A DNA stretch of 64,000 bases from Rhodospirillales bacterium BBD 1991-14 (GTDB lineage Bacteria; Pseudomonadota; Alphaproteobacteria; Kiloniellales; Kiloniellaceae), in contig LYSY01000004.1 of the NCBI GenBank assembly GCA_001657395.1, positions 186,001-250,000 of the forward strand, written 5' to 3'. Shown here in pieces: positions 36,223 to 47,544 of this stretch; the first letter of the stretch is position 1, and the number at the start of each line of letters is the position of its first letter. The notes beneath the pieces are model-generated. The model was not told the DNA's origin. It worked only from the letters and a program-made list of their open reading frames with translations, and did not search any database. A program made the position numbers and the translations under genes.

Positions 36223-36563
36223 GGGTAATGCTCCTGATTGGCGAGTCGGCCTTTTTTGGCCCTTCGGCAGTTGTTTCAGCCGGCGGGCCCGCTAGACTAG
36301 CAGCGAGGCGACCGCACGCCATCCCTGTCCCGAGTCCGGCAATCAGACATGAGGGCCGGCAAGGGGGCGGAGACGGCCAGGGCGGTCGATTGTTTTACGG
36401 TCGAATGTGCTACGGGCCGGCGGATCAACCAAGAATGGGACCCATAACCGCCGGGGACCAGGGCGGTCCATAACGGGGAAGGCAAACCGGAGACATCCGG
36501 ACCCGTGAGGACCGGGGCCCAGAAGGGTCGAACCCGGGCGACAGGGAAGGGAGAACCAAGGAT
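36223..36563. promoter_or_regulatory. Divergent promoter region, aspartate dehydrogenase / tctCBA
   Basis: 341 bases between divergently transcribed genes; it must contain both promoters and probably a regulator site. I see no clear palindrome and no RNA gene. No regulator gene is adjacent. Confidence 0.4.
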
Positions 36564-37544
36564 ATGGTAAAAGGTAAGCTTCTACTGGGCGCGGCCGCGC
36601 TGGCGACGGCGCTGGTCACCGGCGGTGTCGGCTCGGCGCCGGCCGAAGCGGCGGACATTTCCTGCCGCACCGCAAAGCTGATCGTGCCCTGGGGCGCCGG
36701 CGGCGGCACCGACGTGATCTTCCGCGTCTTTGTCGAGGCGGTGAACAATCAGGGCGCCGAGCCGCAGCTGCAGGTCGTCAACATCAGCGGCCAGGGCGGC
36801 AACAAGGGCGCCAAGGAGGCCGTGAGGGCCAAGGCCGACGGCTGCACGCTCTTCGCCATCCACCAGAGCGCCATCACATCGTTCCTGAACGGGCGCGTCG
36901 ACTTCACCTGGGACGCCTTCGAGCCGGTCGCCATGCTGACCCGGACGCCGGCCATCTTCGGTGCCAATCCGGACGTGCCCTACAACAACGTCAAGGAACT
37001 GGTGGCCGCGGCCAAGGAAAACCCCGGCGAGATCGTCGCCGGCGGCACGCTGGGTTCCACCAGCCACTTCGTCTTCCTGCTGTTGGAAGATGCGGCGGGC
37101 GTGAAGTTCCGGCACGTTTCCTACGACGGCACCCGCCAGCGCATGACCGCGCTGCTGGCCAAGAACATCGAGCTGGGCGAGATCAACCTGGCCTCGGCCA
37201 AGCAGTACATCGCCACAGGAGAGCTGAAGGCGCTGGGCATCACCACGCCGGAGCGCAACGGCGAGATCCCCGAGGTCATGACCCTGAAGGAGCAGGGCTA
37301 TGACATGGTCTACGGCACCGACCGCGGCATCATGCTGCCCAAGGGAACGCCGCAGGAGATCATCGACCACTACGGCAGCCTGTTCCAGAAGGCGGCAACG
37401 GATCCGGCGGTGGTTGCCGAGATGAACGCCAAGGGCACCGAGGTCGTCTACCTCGGCCCGGCGGACTACACGGCCTACTTCGAGGAGACCTTCGCCAACT
37501 GGAAGCGGATCGCCACGGAAGTCGGCCTCTATAAAGGCAATTAG
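36564..37544 (+). CDS. tctC: Tripartite tricarboxylate transporter, substrate-binding protein (TctC)
   Basis: Periplasmic solute receptor of a TTT system. 326 residues with a signal peptide (cleaved near ...APAEA-A at about 30). The Bug/TctC signature IVPWGAGGGTDVIFRVFVEAV is at about residues 37-57. NVKELVAAAKENPGEIVAGGTLGSTSHF and the dicarboxylate-loop region follow. It is first in the operon tctC-tctB-tctA and divergent from aspartate dehydrogenase, which suggests the ligand may feed that enzyme. Confidence 0.92.
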   Translation: MVKGKLLLGAAALATALVTGGVGSAPAEAADISCRTAKLIVPWGAGGGTDVIFRVFVEAVNNQGAEPQLQVVNISGQGGNKGAKEAVRAKADGCTLFAIHQSAITSFLNGRVDFTWDAFEPVAMLTRTPAIFGANPDVPYNNVKELVAAAKENPGEIVAGGTLGSTSHFVFLLLEDAAGVKFRHVSYDGTRQRMTALLAKNIELGEINLASAKQYIATGELKALGITTPERNGEIPEVMTLKEQGYDMVYGTDRGIMLPKGTPQEIIDHYGSLFQKAATDPAVVAEMNAKGTEVVYLGPADYTAYFEETFANWKRIATEVGLYKGN

Positions 37545-37667
37545 AACCCGCGTGGATAAACCGCGACCGCTGCGGCCCCGGTGCTTCGACTGCGCCGGGG
37601 CCTGCACGGCTTTTTACAAACACCGGCGGGTGCCCTGGGGACGCTGCACAATGGGGGCCAGCGCGCA

Positions 37668-38192
37668 ATGAGCCTTAATCGCGATGTCGTGGTGGCGCTT
37701 CTGCTGCTGCTGCTCTGCGGCGTGTTTTTCTGGGAGTCCGGCAACATCCAGTTGACCGACTACGGCCAGTTGGATTCGACCGTCTGGCCGCGCATCATCC
37801 TGGGCGCGCTGCTGATCGCGAGCCTCATCTATCTCTGGCAGGCTCTGCGGGGCGCGGCCTCTGAGGATGTCGGTGCCGCGCCCCAGGCCGCAGCGGGGGC
37901 CGGACCGGGGATCGGGCCGGGCGGTCTCGCCGGCTGGATCAGCCGCTACCGCAACGCGCTGCTGTGCTACGCCCTCTTCCTCACCTTTCTGCTCACCCTG
38001 CCGATCCTCGGCATGCTGTTGGGCGGCATCCTTTTCGTCTTTGCCGCTCTGACGGCGCTGGGGCGGCCCTCTTTGAAGTTGGTGCCGCTGCACGCGGCGA
38101 TCGCCGTGGGCACCGTTGGCGCGATGTGGGCGGTCTTCACCTTCGGGCTCCGGGTCTTCCTGCCCGAAGGGGTGCTGTTCTCCTTTCAATGA
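37668..38192 (+). CDS. tctB: Tripartite tricarboxylate transporter, small membrane subunit (TctB)
   Basis: 174 residues with four predicted TM helices (VVVALLLLLLCGVFFWES; VWPRIILGALLIASLIYLWQAL; the long segment ALLCYALFLTFLLTLPILGMLLGGILFVFAAL; IAVGTVGAMWAVFTFGLRVF). This is the DUF1468/TctB pattern. The start is ATG 37668 (MSLNRDVVV). It lies between TctC and TctA. The 38193-38288 gap holds short degenerate repeats of GATGAGCCCG type. Confidence 0.9.
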   Translation: MSLNRDVVVALLLLLLCGVFFWESGNIQLTDYGQLDSTVWPRIILGALLIASLIYLWQALRGAASEDVGAAPQAAAGAGPGIGPGGLAGWISRYRNALLCYALFLTFLLTLPILGMLLGGILFVFAALTALGRPSLKLVPLHAAIAVGTVGAMWAVFTFGLRVFLPEGVLFSFQ

Positions 38193-38288
38193 GCCCGCCG
38201 ATGAGCCCGCCAGTGAACTGGCCAATGAGCCGGTCGATGAGCTTTCACGTCATGACCAACGACAGATCCACAGGGACCGCCTGAGACC

Positions 38289-39974
38289 ATGGGTTTCGAA
38301 CCGCTGATCGGCGCCTTCGGCGAGGTCTTCTCGCCCTACAACCTGGGCCTCATGTTCCTGGGCGTCACCGCCGGCCTCATCGCCGGTTCGATTCCCGGCT
38401 TCACCATCGCCATGGCGGTGGTCCTGACCCTGCCGTTCACCTTCGGGCTCTCGGCGGTCGAAGGCCTTTCGACCATGATCGGCGTGTTCGTGGGCGGCCT
38501 TTCCGGCGGCCTGATGGCCGGCATGCTGACCGGCATTCCCGGTACGCCGTCTTCCGTCGCCACGGTCTTCGACGGCTTTCCGCTGGTGCGCCGGGGCAAG
38601 CCGGGCTTGGCGCTGGGGCTGGGGGTCTGGTCATCCTTCTTCGGCGGCATCATCTCCGCCGTCGTGCTGGTCATGCTGGCGCCGCAACTGGCGCGCATCG
38701 GCCTGGAATTCGGGCCCTGGGATTTCTTCGCCCTTGTGGTCTTTGCGCTGACCATCACAGCCAGCCTGTCCGGCGAGAACCTGACCAAGGGCATCATCGC
38801 CGGCCTGCTGGGCCTGCTGATCGCCACCATCGGCGAGGACGAGGTGAACGGCGTCGCGCGCTTCGACTTCGGCTTCGAACCCATCGAACAGGGTTTCGGC
38901 TTCCTGCCGGTTCTGGTGGGTCTCTTCGCCTTTTCCCAGCTGCTCAGCGACGTGCAGGACCGCGATCAGGCGCGTCGTCCGCTGATGGAAAGCTCCGCCC
39001 GGGCCGTGCGCGTGGAGCATCTGGCGGCGATCAAGATCGTCGCGAAGAACGTCGTCAACCTCTTCCGCTCCGCCTTCATCGGGGTCTTCACCGGCATTCT
39101 GCCTGCGGCGGGCGGCTCGATCTCCAACATCCTGGCCTACGATCAGGCGAAGAAGGCCTCAAAGAACCCGGAAGCCTTCGGCAAGGGCTCGCCGGAGGGC
39201 ATCGTCGCGCCGGAAGCCTCCAACAACGCGACGGCCGGCGGCGCGCTCATCACCATGATGGCGCTGGGCATTCCCGGCGACGTGGTGACGGCGGTGATGC
39301 TGGGGGCGCTGCTGATCCACAACGTGCAGCCCAGCCCGACCTTCATCTCCGACAATGCGCAGCTGGCCTACGGCATCTTCGTGGCCTTCTTCCTCGCCCA
39401 CTTCATCATGGTTTTCATGCAGGCCTTCTGCCTGCGTGCCTTCCTGATGATCGTGCGCATGCCGATGTACTTTCTGGCCTCGGTGATCCTGCTCTACACC
39501 GCGATCGGCGTCTTTGCGCTCAGCAACTTGACCTACGACATCTGGGTGCTCTTCATCTTCGGGATTGTCGGTTACATACTGAAATCGCTGGGTTTTCCGC
39601 TGGCACCTATCATTCTGGGGGTGGTGCTGGGACACATCGCCGAACTCAACCTCTCGCGCGCCGTGGGCACGAACGACGACCTGACCCTCTTTATCACCCG
39701 CCCCTGGTCGCTGTTCTTCCTGATCGTCGCCCTGTTCTCGGCGGCCTTTCCCTGGTACCAGCGCAACATCGGCAAGATGCGCTGGACCCTGTTCTACATA
39801 CCGGTCGCGAGCCTGGCCCTTTCGGTGCCCCTCATCATGATGGGCGGTATCGTCCGCCCGGGGATCGGCCTGCTGCTGATCGCCTATGCGCTTTACAAGC
39901 TTTACCGGCATCACAAGGCCGGCTGGGCGCTGCCCCAAAAAGCCGGAGACAAAAGCGCCGCGGAGACCGCCTGA
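38289..39974 (+). CDS. tctA: Tripartite tricarboxylate transporter, large membrane subunit (TctA)
   Basis: The main ion-coupled permease of the TTT system. 561 residues, somewhat longer than the common ~500. It has many TM helices and the duplicated Gly/Pro motifs: SIPGFTIAMAVVLTLPFTFGL near the N-terminus and GILPAAGGSISNILAYDQAKKASKNPEAFGKGSPEGIVAPEASNNA in the middle. A hairpin GACCGGC/GCCGGTC at 39973-39992 followed by TCTTCC overlaps the stop and may terminate the operon. Confidence 0.95.
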   Translation: MGFEPLIGAFGEVFSPYNLGLMFLGVTAGLIAGSIPGFTIAMAVVLTLPFTFGLSAVEGLSTMIGVFVGGLSGGLMAGMLTGIPGTPSSVATVFDGFPLVRRGKPGLALGLGVWSSFFGGIISAVVLVMLAPQLARIGLEFGPWDFFALVVFALTITASLSGENLTKGIIAGLLGLLIATIGEDEVNGVARFDFGFEPIEQGFGFLPVLVGLFAFSQLLSDVQDRDQARRPLMESSARAVRVEHLAAIKIVAKNVVNLFRSAFIGVFTGILPAAGGSISNILAYDQAKKASKNPEAFGKGSPEGIVAPEASNNATAGGALITMMALGIPGDVVTAVMLGALLIHNVQPSPTFISDNAQLAYGIFVAFFLAHFIMVFMQAFCLRAFLMIVRMPMYFLASVILLYTAIGVFALSNLTYDIWVLFIFGIVGYILKSLGFPLAPIILGVVLGHIAELNLSRAVGTNDDLTLFITRPWSLFFLIVALFSAAFPWYQRNIGKMRWTLFYIPVASLALSVPLIMMGGIVRPGIGLLLIAYALYKLYRHHKAGWALPQKAGDKSAAETA

Positions 39975-41696
<1,722 letters not shown>

Positions 41697-41814
41697 GCAG
41701 CGGTTGATCTAGGCTCAATGGTTTCTTCATTTGTATTTGTTTTGATGGTTCGGTAACTTAGCCCGAATCGGTCGCTCGTGGCCCCATGGGGGGATGGCCG
41801 CGACTGGAGGACCT

Positions 41815-42756
41815 GTGAACAAACCGACCGGCTCAGAGATTCGCGTTGCCTCTCCGCTGAAGGCCTGGGCGAGCCGCTTTGCTCTCTTGCTGCTGGTCGG
41901 GGCCGCCTTCGGATTGATGCTGATCGGGCGGACCAACGGTTTTCTTGTCGAACAGACCCGCACGACGGTCACCGATATGGTGACCCCGATCCTGGACGCG
42001 GTTTCCCAGCCGGTCGACACCTTCAGCGGCGTCATCGACCAGGCGGAATCCCTGGCCAACCTGCAAAGCCAGAACATCGCCCTGAAAGAGCAGAATGCGC
42101 GGCTGCTGCACTGGCAGGCCGTCGCCCGGCAGCTGGAGGCCGAGAACGCGGCCCTGCGCGACCTCAACCGAATGGTCCCCGATCCGGGCATGCGGTTCAT
42201 CACCGCCCGGGTGGTGGGCGATCCGGGCGGCGCCTTCGTGCGCAGCGTTCTGATCAACGCCGGTGACCGCGACGGCATCGAGAAGGGCCAAGCGGCGATG
42301 ACCGGGGCCGGCCTCGCCGGCCGGGTCGCCGAGGTGGGCCTGCGCTCGGCGCGGATCCTGCTGGTCACCGACATCAACAGCCGCATACCGGTGATCGTCG
42401 GCGGTGGGCGCGACCGTGCGGTCCTGGCCGGCGACAACACCAACTATCCTCAGCTCCTCTATCTGGGCCCGACAGCCAAGCTGCGCATCGGCGACCAGGT
42501 GACCACTTCCGGCCACGGCGGTGTCTTTCCGCCGGGTCTGCCCATCGGCGTGGTCTCCGCCGTCAGCGAGACCTCGATCCGCGTCGAGCCCTTTGTCGAC
42601 TGGGCGCACATGGAGTATCTGCGGGTCGTCGACTACGAGATGAGCGGCATTCTCGACTTCCAGTCGGTGGATGCCGCCCGCGCCGCCCAGGCGGAAGCCG
42701 CCGCGGCCGAGGCCGCCCGGGCCGCCCGGGCCGCCGGGGAAGGTCCGCAGCAGTGA
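41815..42756 (+). CDS. mreC: Rod shape-determining protein MreC
   Basis: Links MreB to periplasmic PBP2 and activates it. 313 residues: short cytoplasmic N-terminus, TM helix (FALLLLVGAAFGLMLIG), a coiled coil (AESLANLQSQNIALKEQNARLL...), then the two-barrel MreC domain (VVGDPGGAFVRSVLINAGDRDGIEKGQ; GDQVTTSGHGGVFPPGLPIGVV). It ends in an Ala/Glu-rich helix. I prefer GTG 41815 because GGAGG lies 4 bases upstream; ATG 41794 would add seven residues. Its stop overlaps the mreD start by 4 bases. Confidence 0.96.
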   Translation: MNKPTGSEIRVASPLKAWASRFALLLLVGAAFGLMLIGRTNGFLVEQTRTTVTDMVTPILDAVSQPVDTFSGVIDQAESLANLQSQNIALKEQNARLLHWQAVARQLEAENAALRDLNRMVPDPGMRFITARVVGDPGGAFVRSVLINAGDRDGIEKGQAAMTGAGLAGRVAEVGLRSARILLVTDINSRIPVIVGGGRDRAVLAGDNTNYPQLLYLGPTAKLRIGDQVTTSGHGGVFPPGLPIGVVSAVSETSIRVEPFVDWAHMEYLRVVDYEMSGILDFQSVDAARAAQAEAAAAEAARAARAAGEGPQQ

Positions 42757-43262
42757 GACAGGGCGTTCTGCACCGCCTGGACGGCGTCGCCCGGATCATC
42801 TCGCCGTTCTTTGTGACCCTGCTGCTGGTGCTGCTGGCGCTGCTTCCGCTCAGGGTCGCCGCCATCGCGCCGATCATGCCCGCCGTCGCCCTGGTCGGCG
42901 TCTTTTTCTGGTCTGTCCACCGCCCGGACCTCATGCCGATCTGGGCGGTCTTTCTCATCGGTTTCGTGCAGGACCTTCTGGCCGGCGGGGCCTGGGGGCC
43001 GGGCATCGTCGGACTGCTGCTGGCCCACGCGCTGGTGGTCTGGCAGCACCGCTTCTTCCTGGCCGCCTCATTCGTCCTGATCTGGTGCGTCTTCATGCTG
43101 GTGGCTGCGGTCGTCATGACGGTCACCTGGCTCTGTGCCTGTCTGGCCATGATGACCTACATCGACCCGGGGCCGGTGTTCTTTCAATACCTCATGACCG
43201 TTGCCATCTATCCCTGTCTGGCCTGGGCGTTCCTGCGCGGCCAGCGTCTGTTCCAGCGGTAA
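42753..43262 (+). CDS. mreD: Rod shape-determining protein MreD
   Basis: 169-residue inner-membrane protein of the elongasome. About five to six TM helices, including FFVTLLLVLLALLPLRV and IAPIMPAVALVGVFFWSVH. The family motif PVWA..GFVQDLLAGGAWGPGIVGLLLAHAL is visible (here PIWAVFLIGFVQDLL). It starts at GTG 42753 inside the mreC stop (GTGA overlap), indicating translational coupling. Confidence 0.94.
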   Translation: MRQGVLHRLDGVARIISPFFVTLLLVLLALLPLRVAAIAPIMPAVALVGVFFWSVHRPDLMPIWAVFLIGFVQDLLAGGAWGPGIVGLLLAHALVVWQHRFFLAASFVLIWCVFMLVAAVVMTVTWLCACLAMMTYIDPGPVFFQYLMTVAIYPCLAWAFLRGQRLFQR

Positions 43263-43274
43263 CGGGAGCAGGAC

Positions 43275-45161
43275 ATGCTGCAGAAGAACGAAGACGTCGA
43301 ACGCCACCGCGCTTTCTCGCGCCGCGGGCTTCTGCTGGGCGGCGCGCAGGCGCTGCTGCTGGCCGGTCTTGCCGGGCGCATGTACTACCTGCAGGTGGTT
43401 GAGTCGGACCGCTACCAGACGCTGGCGGAGGACAACCGCATCAACCTGCGCCTGCTGCCGCCGCCGCGCGGGCGCATTCTCGACCGCTTCGGCTATGCGC
43501 TGGCCAGCAACCGTCAGAACTTCCGCGTGGTGCTGGTGCGCGAGCAGGCCGGCGACGTCGAGCGGGTGCTGAAGGCGCTGTCCCAGCTCATCGTGCTGGA
43601 GGACTACGACCACAAGCGGGTGCTGCGGGAGGTTTCGCGCAAGCGCGGCTTCGTCCCCGTGGTCGTACGCGAGAACCTCAGTTGGAGCGAGGCCAGCCGG
43701 GTCGAGGTGAACGGGCCGGATCTGCCCGGCGTGTCCATCGAGATGGGCGAGATCCGCGACTACCCCTATGGTGCCAGCATGTCCCAGGTTCTGGGCTATG
43801 TCGCTGCGGTGGCCGAGCGCGACCTGACCGGCGACCCGCTGCTGGAGTTGCCGGGTTTCCGCATCGGCAAGAACGGTATCGAGCAGAAGTACGATCTCGA
43901 TCTGCGCGGCTCCGCCGGCAACAGCCAGATCGAGGTCAATGCCTACGGCCGGGTGATCCGCGAGTTGAAGCGCGAGGAGGGCAAGCCGGGCGACGAGCTG
44001 GTGCTGACCGTGGACGGCGGCCTGCAGACCTTTGTCCACCAGCGTCTGATGAGCGAGAAGTCCGCCTCGGCCGTGGTCATGGACATCGAAAACGGCGATG
44101 TTCTGGCGCTGGGCTCCGTGCCCAGCTACGACCCCAATGCCTTCAACATCGGGCTCACGGTCAAGCAGTGGAACGACCTGATCAACGATCCGCTGAAGCC
44201 CCTGACCAACAAGGCCGTTTCCGGGCTCTATGCGCCGGGTTCGACCTTCAAGATGGTGGTCGCGCTGGCCGCGCTGAAGGCCGGGATCAGCCCCGAGCAC
44301 CGGGTTTTCTGCCCCGGTCACATGACCTTGGGCCGGGCCCGTTTCCACTGCTGGAAACGCCACGGCCACGGCTGGATGAACATGATCGAGGGCATCAAGC
44401 ATTCCTGCGATGTCTATTTCTACGAGGTCTCCCGCAAGGTCGGTGTCGACAACATTGCGGCCATGGCGCGCCAGTTCGGCCTCGGCGAGCCGGTGGGCAT
44501 CGACCTCTACGGCGAGAAGGGCGGGGTGATCCCGACCCGCGACTGGAAACTGGCCAACATCGGTGAGCCCTGGCAGGGCGGCGAGACCCTGGTCGCATCC
44601 ATCGGCCAGGGCTTTGTGCTGACGACGCCGCTGCAGCTCGCGGTGATGACCGCACGGCTGGCCACGGGCAAGGCGGTCACCCCGCGTCTGACCCGCGGCG
44701 TGCGCGCCGAGGTCGAGGGCGGGGACCCCCCGACACCGGACTTCGCGCCCCTCGACATCCCCGAGGGTCACATGCGGCTGATGCACGAAGCCATGGACGC
44801 CGTGAGCAACCATCCGCGCGGCACGGCCTATCGGGCCCGCATCGAGGACGAAGGCTGGGAGCTGGCCGGCAAGACCGGCACCTCCCAGGTGCGCCGCATC
44901 ACCATGGCCGAGCGCGCCGCCGGCGTGACCAAGAACGAGCATCTGCCCTGGCGGCGGCGCGACCATGCGCTCTTCGTCTGCTATGCCCCGGTCCACAAGC
45001 CGCGCTACTGCTGTGCCGTGGTGGTGGAACACGGCGGCGGCGGCTCCAAGGTCGCCGCGCCCATCGCCCGCGATATCATGATCGAGGTGCAGCGCCGCGA
45101 TCCCGCCGCGCGGCCTTCGCTGCCCATCGTGGCCAGTGGCCCCGCCGTGCGACAGGGCTGA
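43275..45161 (+). CDS. mrdA: Penicillin-binding protein 2 (elongasome transpeptidase)
   Basis: Class B PBP that cross-links new peptidoglycan during elongation. 628 residues. Short cytoplasmic N-terminus, signal anchor (GLLLGGAQALLLAGLAGRMYYLQVV), dimerisation/pedestal domain (RINLRLLPPPRGRILDRFGYALA), then the transpeptidase domain: catalytic GSTFK near residue 322, HSCDVYFYE (second motif) and GKTGTSQV (third motif). It pairs functionally with RodA, whose gene follows after 5 bases. Confidence 0.97.
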   Translation: MLQKNEDVERHRAFSRRGLLLGGAQALLLAGLAGRMYYLQVVESDRYQTLAEDNRINLRLLPPPRGRILDRFGYALASNRQNFRVVLVREQAGDVERVLKALSQLIVLEDYDHKRVLREVSRKRGFVPVVVRENLSWSEASRVEVNGPDLPGVSIEMGEIRDYPYGASMSQVLGYVAAVAERDLTGDPLLELPGFRIGKNGIEQKYDLDLRGSAGNSQIEVNAYGRVIRELKREEGKPGDELVLTVDGGLQTFVHQRLMSEKSASAVVMDIENGDVLALGSVPSYDPNAFNIGLTVKQWNDLINDPLKPLTNKAVSGLYAPGSTFKMVVALAALKAGISPEHRVFCPGHMTLGRARFHCWKRHGHGWMNMIEGIKHSCDVYFYEVSRKVGVDNIAAMARQFGLGEPVGIDLYGEKGGVIPTRDWKLANIGEPWQGGETLVASIGQGFVLTTPLQLAVMTARLATGKAVTPRLTRGVRAEVEGGDPPTPDFAPLDIPEGHMRLMHEAMDAVSNHPRGTAYRARIEDEGWELAGKTGTSQVRRITMAERAAGVTKNEHLPWRRRDHALFVCYAPVHKPRYCCAVVVEHGGGGSKVAAPIARDIMIEVQRRDPAARPSLPIVASGPAVRQG

Positions 45162-45166
45162 CCACC

Positions 45167-46321
45167 ATGCCGGCCGATACCTTCCTCAACAGCCGCAACA
45201 CCGAGATGACCCTGCGCCAGAAGGTCTGGCAGCTCAACTGGGGTCTGGTCGTCCTGCTCTGCCTGCTGGCCGGCGTCGGCTTCGCCATGCTCTATTCCGC
45301 GGCCAACGGCTCGATGTCGCCCTGGGCGTCGCGCCAGCTCGTGCGCTTCGGTCTCGGCCTGGTGATCATGCTGGGCGTGGCGCTGATCGATATCCGCTAC
45401 TGGTTCCGCTACGCCTATCTCATCTACTTCGGCAGCCTCGGCCTGCTGGGGGCGGTGGAGGTGATGGGCACCATCGGCATGGGTGCGCAGCGCTGGATCG
45501 ACCTGGGCTTCATCCGTCTCCAGCCCTCCGAGGTGATGAAGGTCTGCCTGATCCTCGCCCTGGCGCGCTATTTCCATGGGGTCTCCATAGAGGATATCGG
45601 CCGGCCCACCTACCTCCTGGTGCCGCTGGCGCTGGTGATGGCACCGGCGGCGCTGGTGCTGAAGCAGCCGGACCTGGGCACCACCGGCATGCTGCTGCTG
45701 GGGGCGGGCGCCGTTTTCTTCTGCGCCGGGGTCCGCTGGTGGAAGTTCGCCATCGTCTTCGTCGGCGGTTGCGCCGCGATCCCCGTGGCCTGGCAGTTCC
45801 TGCACGAATATCAGAAGGCCCGGGTGATGACCTTCCTCAACCCGGGCAGCGACCCGCTGGGCGCCGGCTATCACAATCTGCAGGCGATGATCGCCTTCGG
45901 CTCCGGCGCCATCACCGGCAAGGGCTTCATGCAGGGCACCCAAAGCCACCTGAACTTCCTGCCGGAAAAGCACACCGACTTCATCTTCACCATGCTGGCC
46001 GAGGAATTCGGCCTGATCGGCAGCCTCAGCCTGCTCGGTCTCTACTTCCTCCTGCTGGCCTACGGCTTTGCGATAGCCTTTCGCGCGCGCAACCAGTTCG
46101 CGCGCCTGCTGAGCATCGGCCTCGCCACCAACCTCTTCCTCTACGTCTTCATCAACATGGCCATGGTCATGGGGGTTTTCCCGGTGGTGGGCGTGCCCCT
46201 GCCGCTGGTTTCCTACGGCGGCACGGCCCTGCTGACCATGATGACCGCCATGGGACTCATCATGTCCTGTTACATCCACCGCGACATGCGCATCTCCCGG
46301 CGCGGCACGGTGGAGAACTGA
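45167..46321 (+). CDS. rodA: Peptidoglycan glycosyltransferase RodA
   Basis: SEDS-family polymerase that builds glycan strands with PBP2. 384 residues and about ten TM helices. Family motifs: AQRWIDLGFIRLQPSEVMKVCLILALARY, LKQPDLGTTGMLLLGAGAVFF, GSGAITGKGFMQGTQSHLNFLPEKHTDFIFTMLAEEFG, and GVPLPLVSYGGTALLTMM. The Asp in the EKHTDFIF loop is the catalytic residue. It ends the mre operon. Confidence 0.97.
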   Translation: MPADTFLNSRNTEMTLRQKVWQLNWGLVVLLCLLAGVGFAMLYSAANGSMSPWASRQLVRFGLGLVIMLGVALIDIRYWFRYAYLIYFGSLGLLGAVEVMGTIGMGAQRWIDLGFIRLQPSEVMKVCLILALARYFHGVSIEDIGRPTYLLVPLALVMAPAALVLKQPDLGTTGMLLLGAGAVFFCAGVRWWKFAIVFVGGCAAIPVAWQFLHEYQKARVMTFLNPGSDPLGAGYHNLQAMIAFGSGAITGKGFMQGTQSHLNFLPEKHTDFIFTMLAEEFGLIGSLSLLGLYFLLLAYGFAIAFRARNQFARLLSIGLATNLFLYVFINMAMVMGVFPVVGVPLPLVSYGGTALLTMMTAMGLIMSCYIHRDMRISRRGTVEN

Positions 46322-46519
46322 GGCCCCGAAAAACCCAGGACTTCTGCCGGTCGCGCCCGTTTGCCGGCCCTTTCGGCCCTCCGCAGGGGGCCGTCCGACA
46401 AAGCCTCTCGACAAAGCGGGCGGGACTTGCTATCACCCCGCATCCCGGCGCCCGGGCCGTCCCCGGCCCCTTGTTCTGCGCCCCGTAGCGGGGCTTGGCC
46501 CGGGAAACCCGACTTTCGG

Positions 46520-46595
<76 letters not shown>

Positions 46596-46757
46596 TCATT
46601 TCAAAGACTTATGAGGCGAAAAGGTCAGCAGGCACGCCCTTTCCGTGTCAACTGGCTAACGCGGGGCAAACAGTTGGCCACAATATGCGCCAAATAGGCG
46701 GCCGAATGCGCGGCCACGGCCCTATAATCCGTAGTCTTCGAAGCTTTGGGAGGGAGC

Positions 46758-47480
46758 ATGTCCGAAGAACAGGACGCCCTTGAGCCGCCTGGCATTGAAA
46801 CAGCGAAAGAATTGGCGCGCTCGGCAGCGCGCGGGATCGTGGGCGCTGTACCTGTGGCGGGTCCCGCTCTCAGCGAGTTTCTGGGTCTGCTCATCAGCGC
46901 CCCAGTTCACCGCCAAGTTCAAGATTGGCGGGAAGAGGTGGTGCGCCGCCTGCTGGCACTGGAAGAGAAAATCGAGGGTTTCAACGCCAGCACCCTCCAG
47001 GATCGGGGCGACTTCGCAGCCGCTGTGATGGACGCGCAATCGGCCCTGGTGCGAAGCAATTCCGAAGAGAAGCGCGAGGCTCTTGCGAATGCTGTTGTGA
47101 ACGTAGCTCTTGAACGATCCCCCGATGAGGATCGCCGGCAGATGTTCATGAGTTACATCTCTGATCTAACGTCTTGGCATCTGCGGTTGCTGGCCCTGCT
47201 ACAAGACCCGCCCGGCGCCTCGAAACGGCAGGGGGTCGACATGTCGAACATCAGCATGGGTGCAATCTCTACGATGATCGAGCGTGTCTATCCGGAGTTG
47301 AGAGGTCAGAGGGAGTTCTATGATCTTCTAGGCCGGGATCTGGAAAGCCGGGGGTTGCTCTCCGGCGCGGGCTTTCACGTGACGATGACCGGCTCAGGGG
47401 TGATGACAAAGCGGTCAACAACACTAGGTGACGAATTCATACGCTTCGTGACCGCACCACCGGAGCTAAACCACGAGTAG
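46758..47480 (+). CDS. Hypothetical protein beside the tRNA (240 aa)
   Basis: Starts at ATG 46758 with GGGAGG upstream. An N-terminal segment rich in Gly/Ala (ARGIVGAVPVAGPALSEFLGLL, about residues 30-51) could be an amphipathic or membrane-associating hairpin. It is followed by a Glu/Arg-rich helix, a helical middle (EKREALANAVVNVALERSPDEDRRQMFMSYISDL) and a C-terminal part that looks winged-helix-like (IERVYPELRGQREFYDLLGRDLESRGLL). No close family name is assigned. As the first gene after the tRNA, on the opposite strand from the phage genes, it is likely cargo (a moron), perhaps a defence or superinfection gene; that is speculation. Confidence 0.7.
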   Translation: MSEEQDALEPPGIETAKELARSAARGIVGAVPVAGPALSEFLGLLISAPVHRQVQDWREEVVRRLLALEEKIEGFNASTLQDRGDFAAAVMDAQSALVRSNSEEKREALANAVVNVALERSPDEDRRQMFMSYISDLTSWHLRLLALLQDPPGASKRQGVDMSNISMGAISTMIERVYPELRGQREFYDLLGRDLESRGLLSGAGFHVTMTGSGVMTKRSTTLGDEFIRFVTAPPELNHE

Positions 47481-47544
47481 GTTACTCCGGCGCCCGCGAT
47501 GGCAGGGGCCGGCCGGGGCGCCACCAGAAGCGATGATCCAGGCG

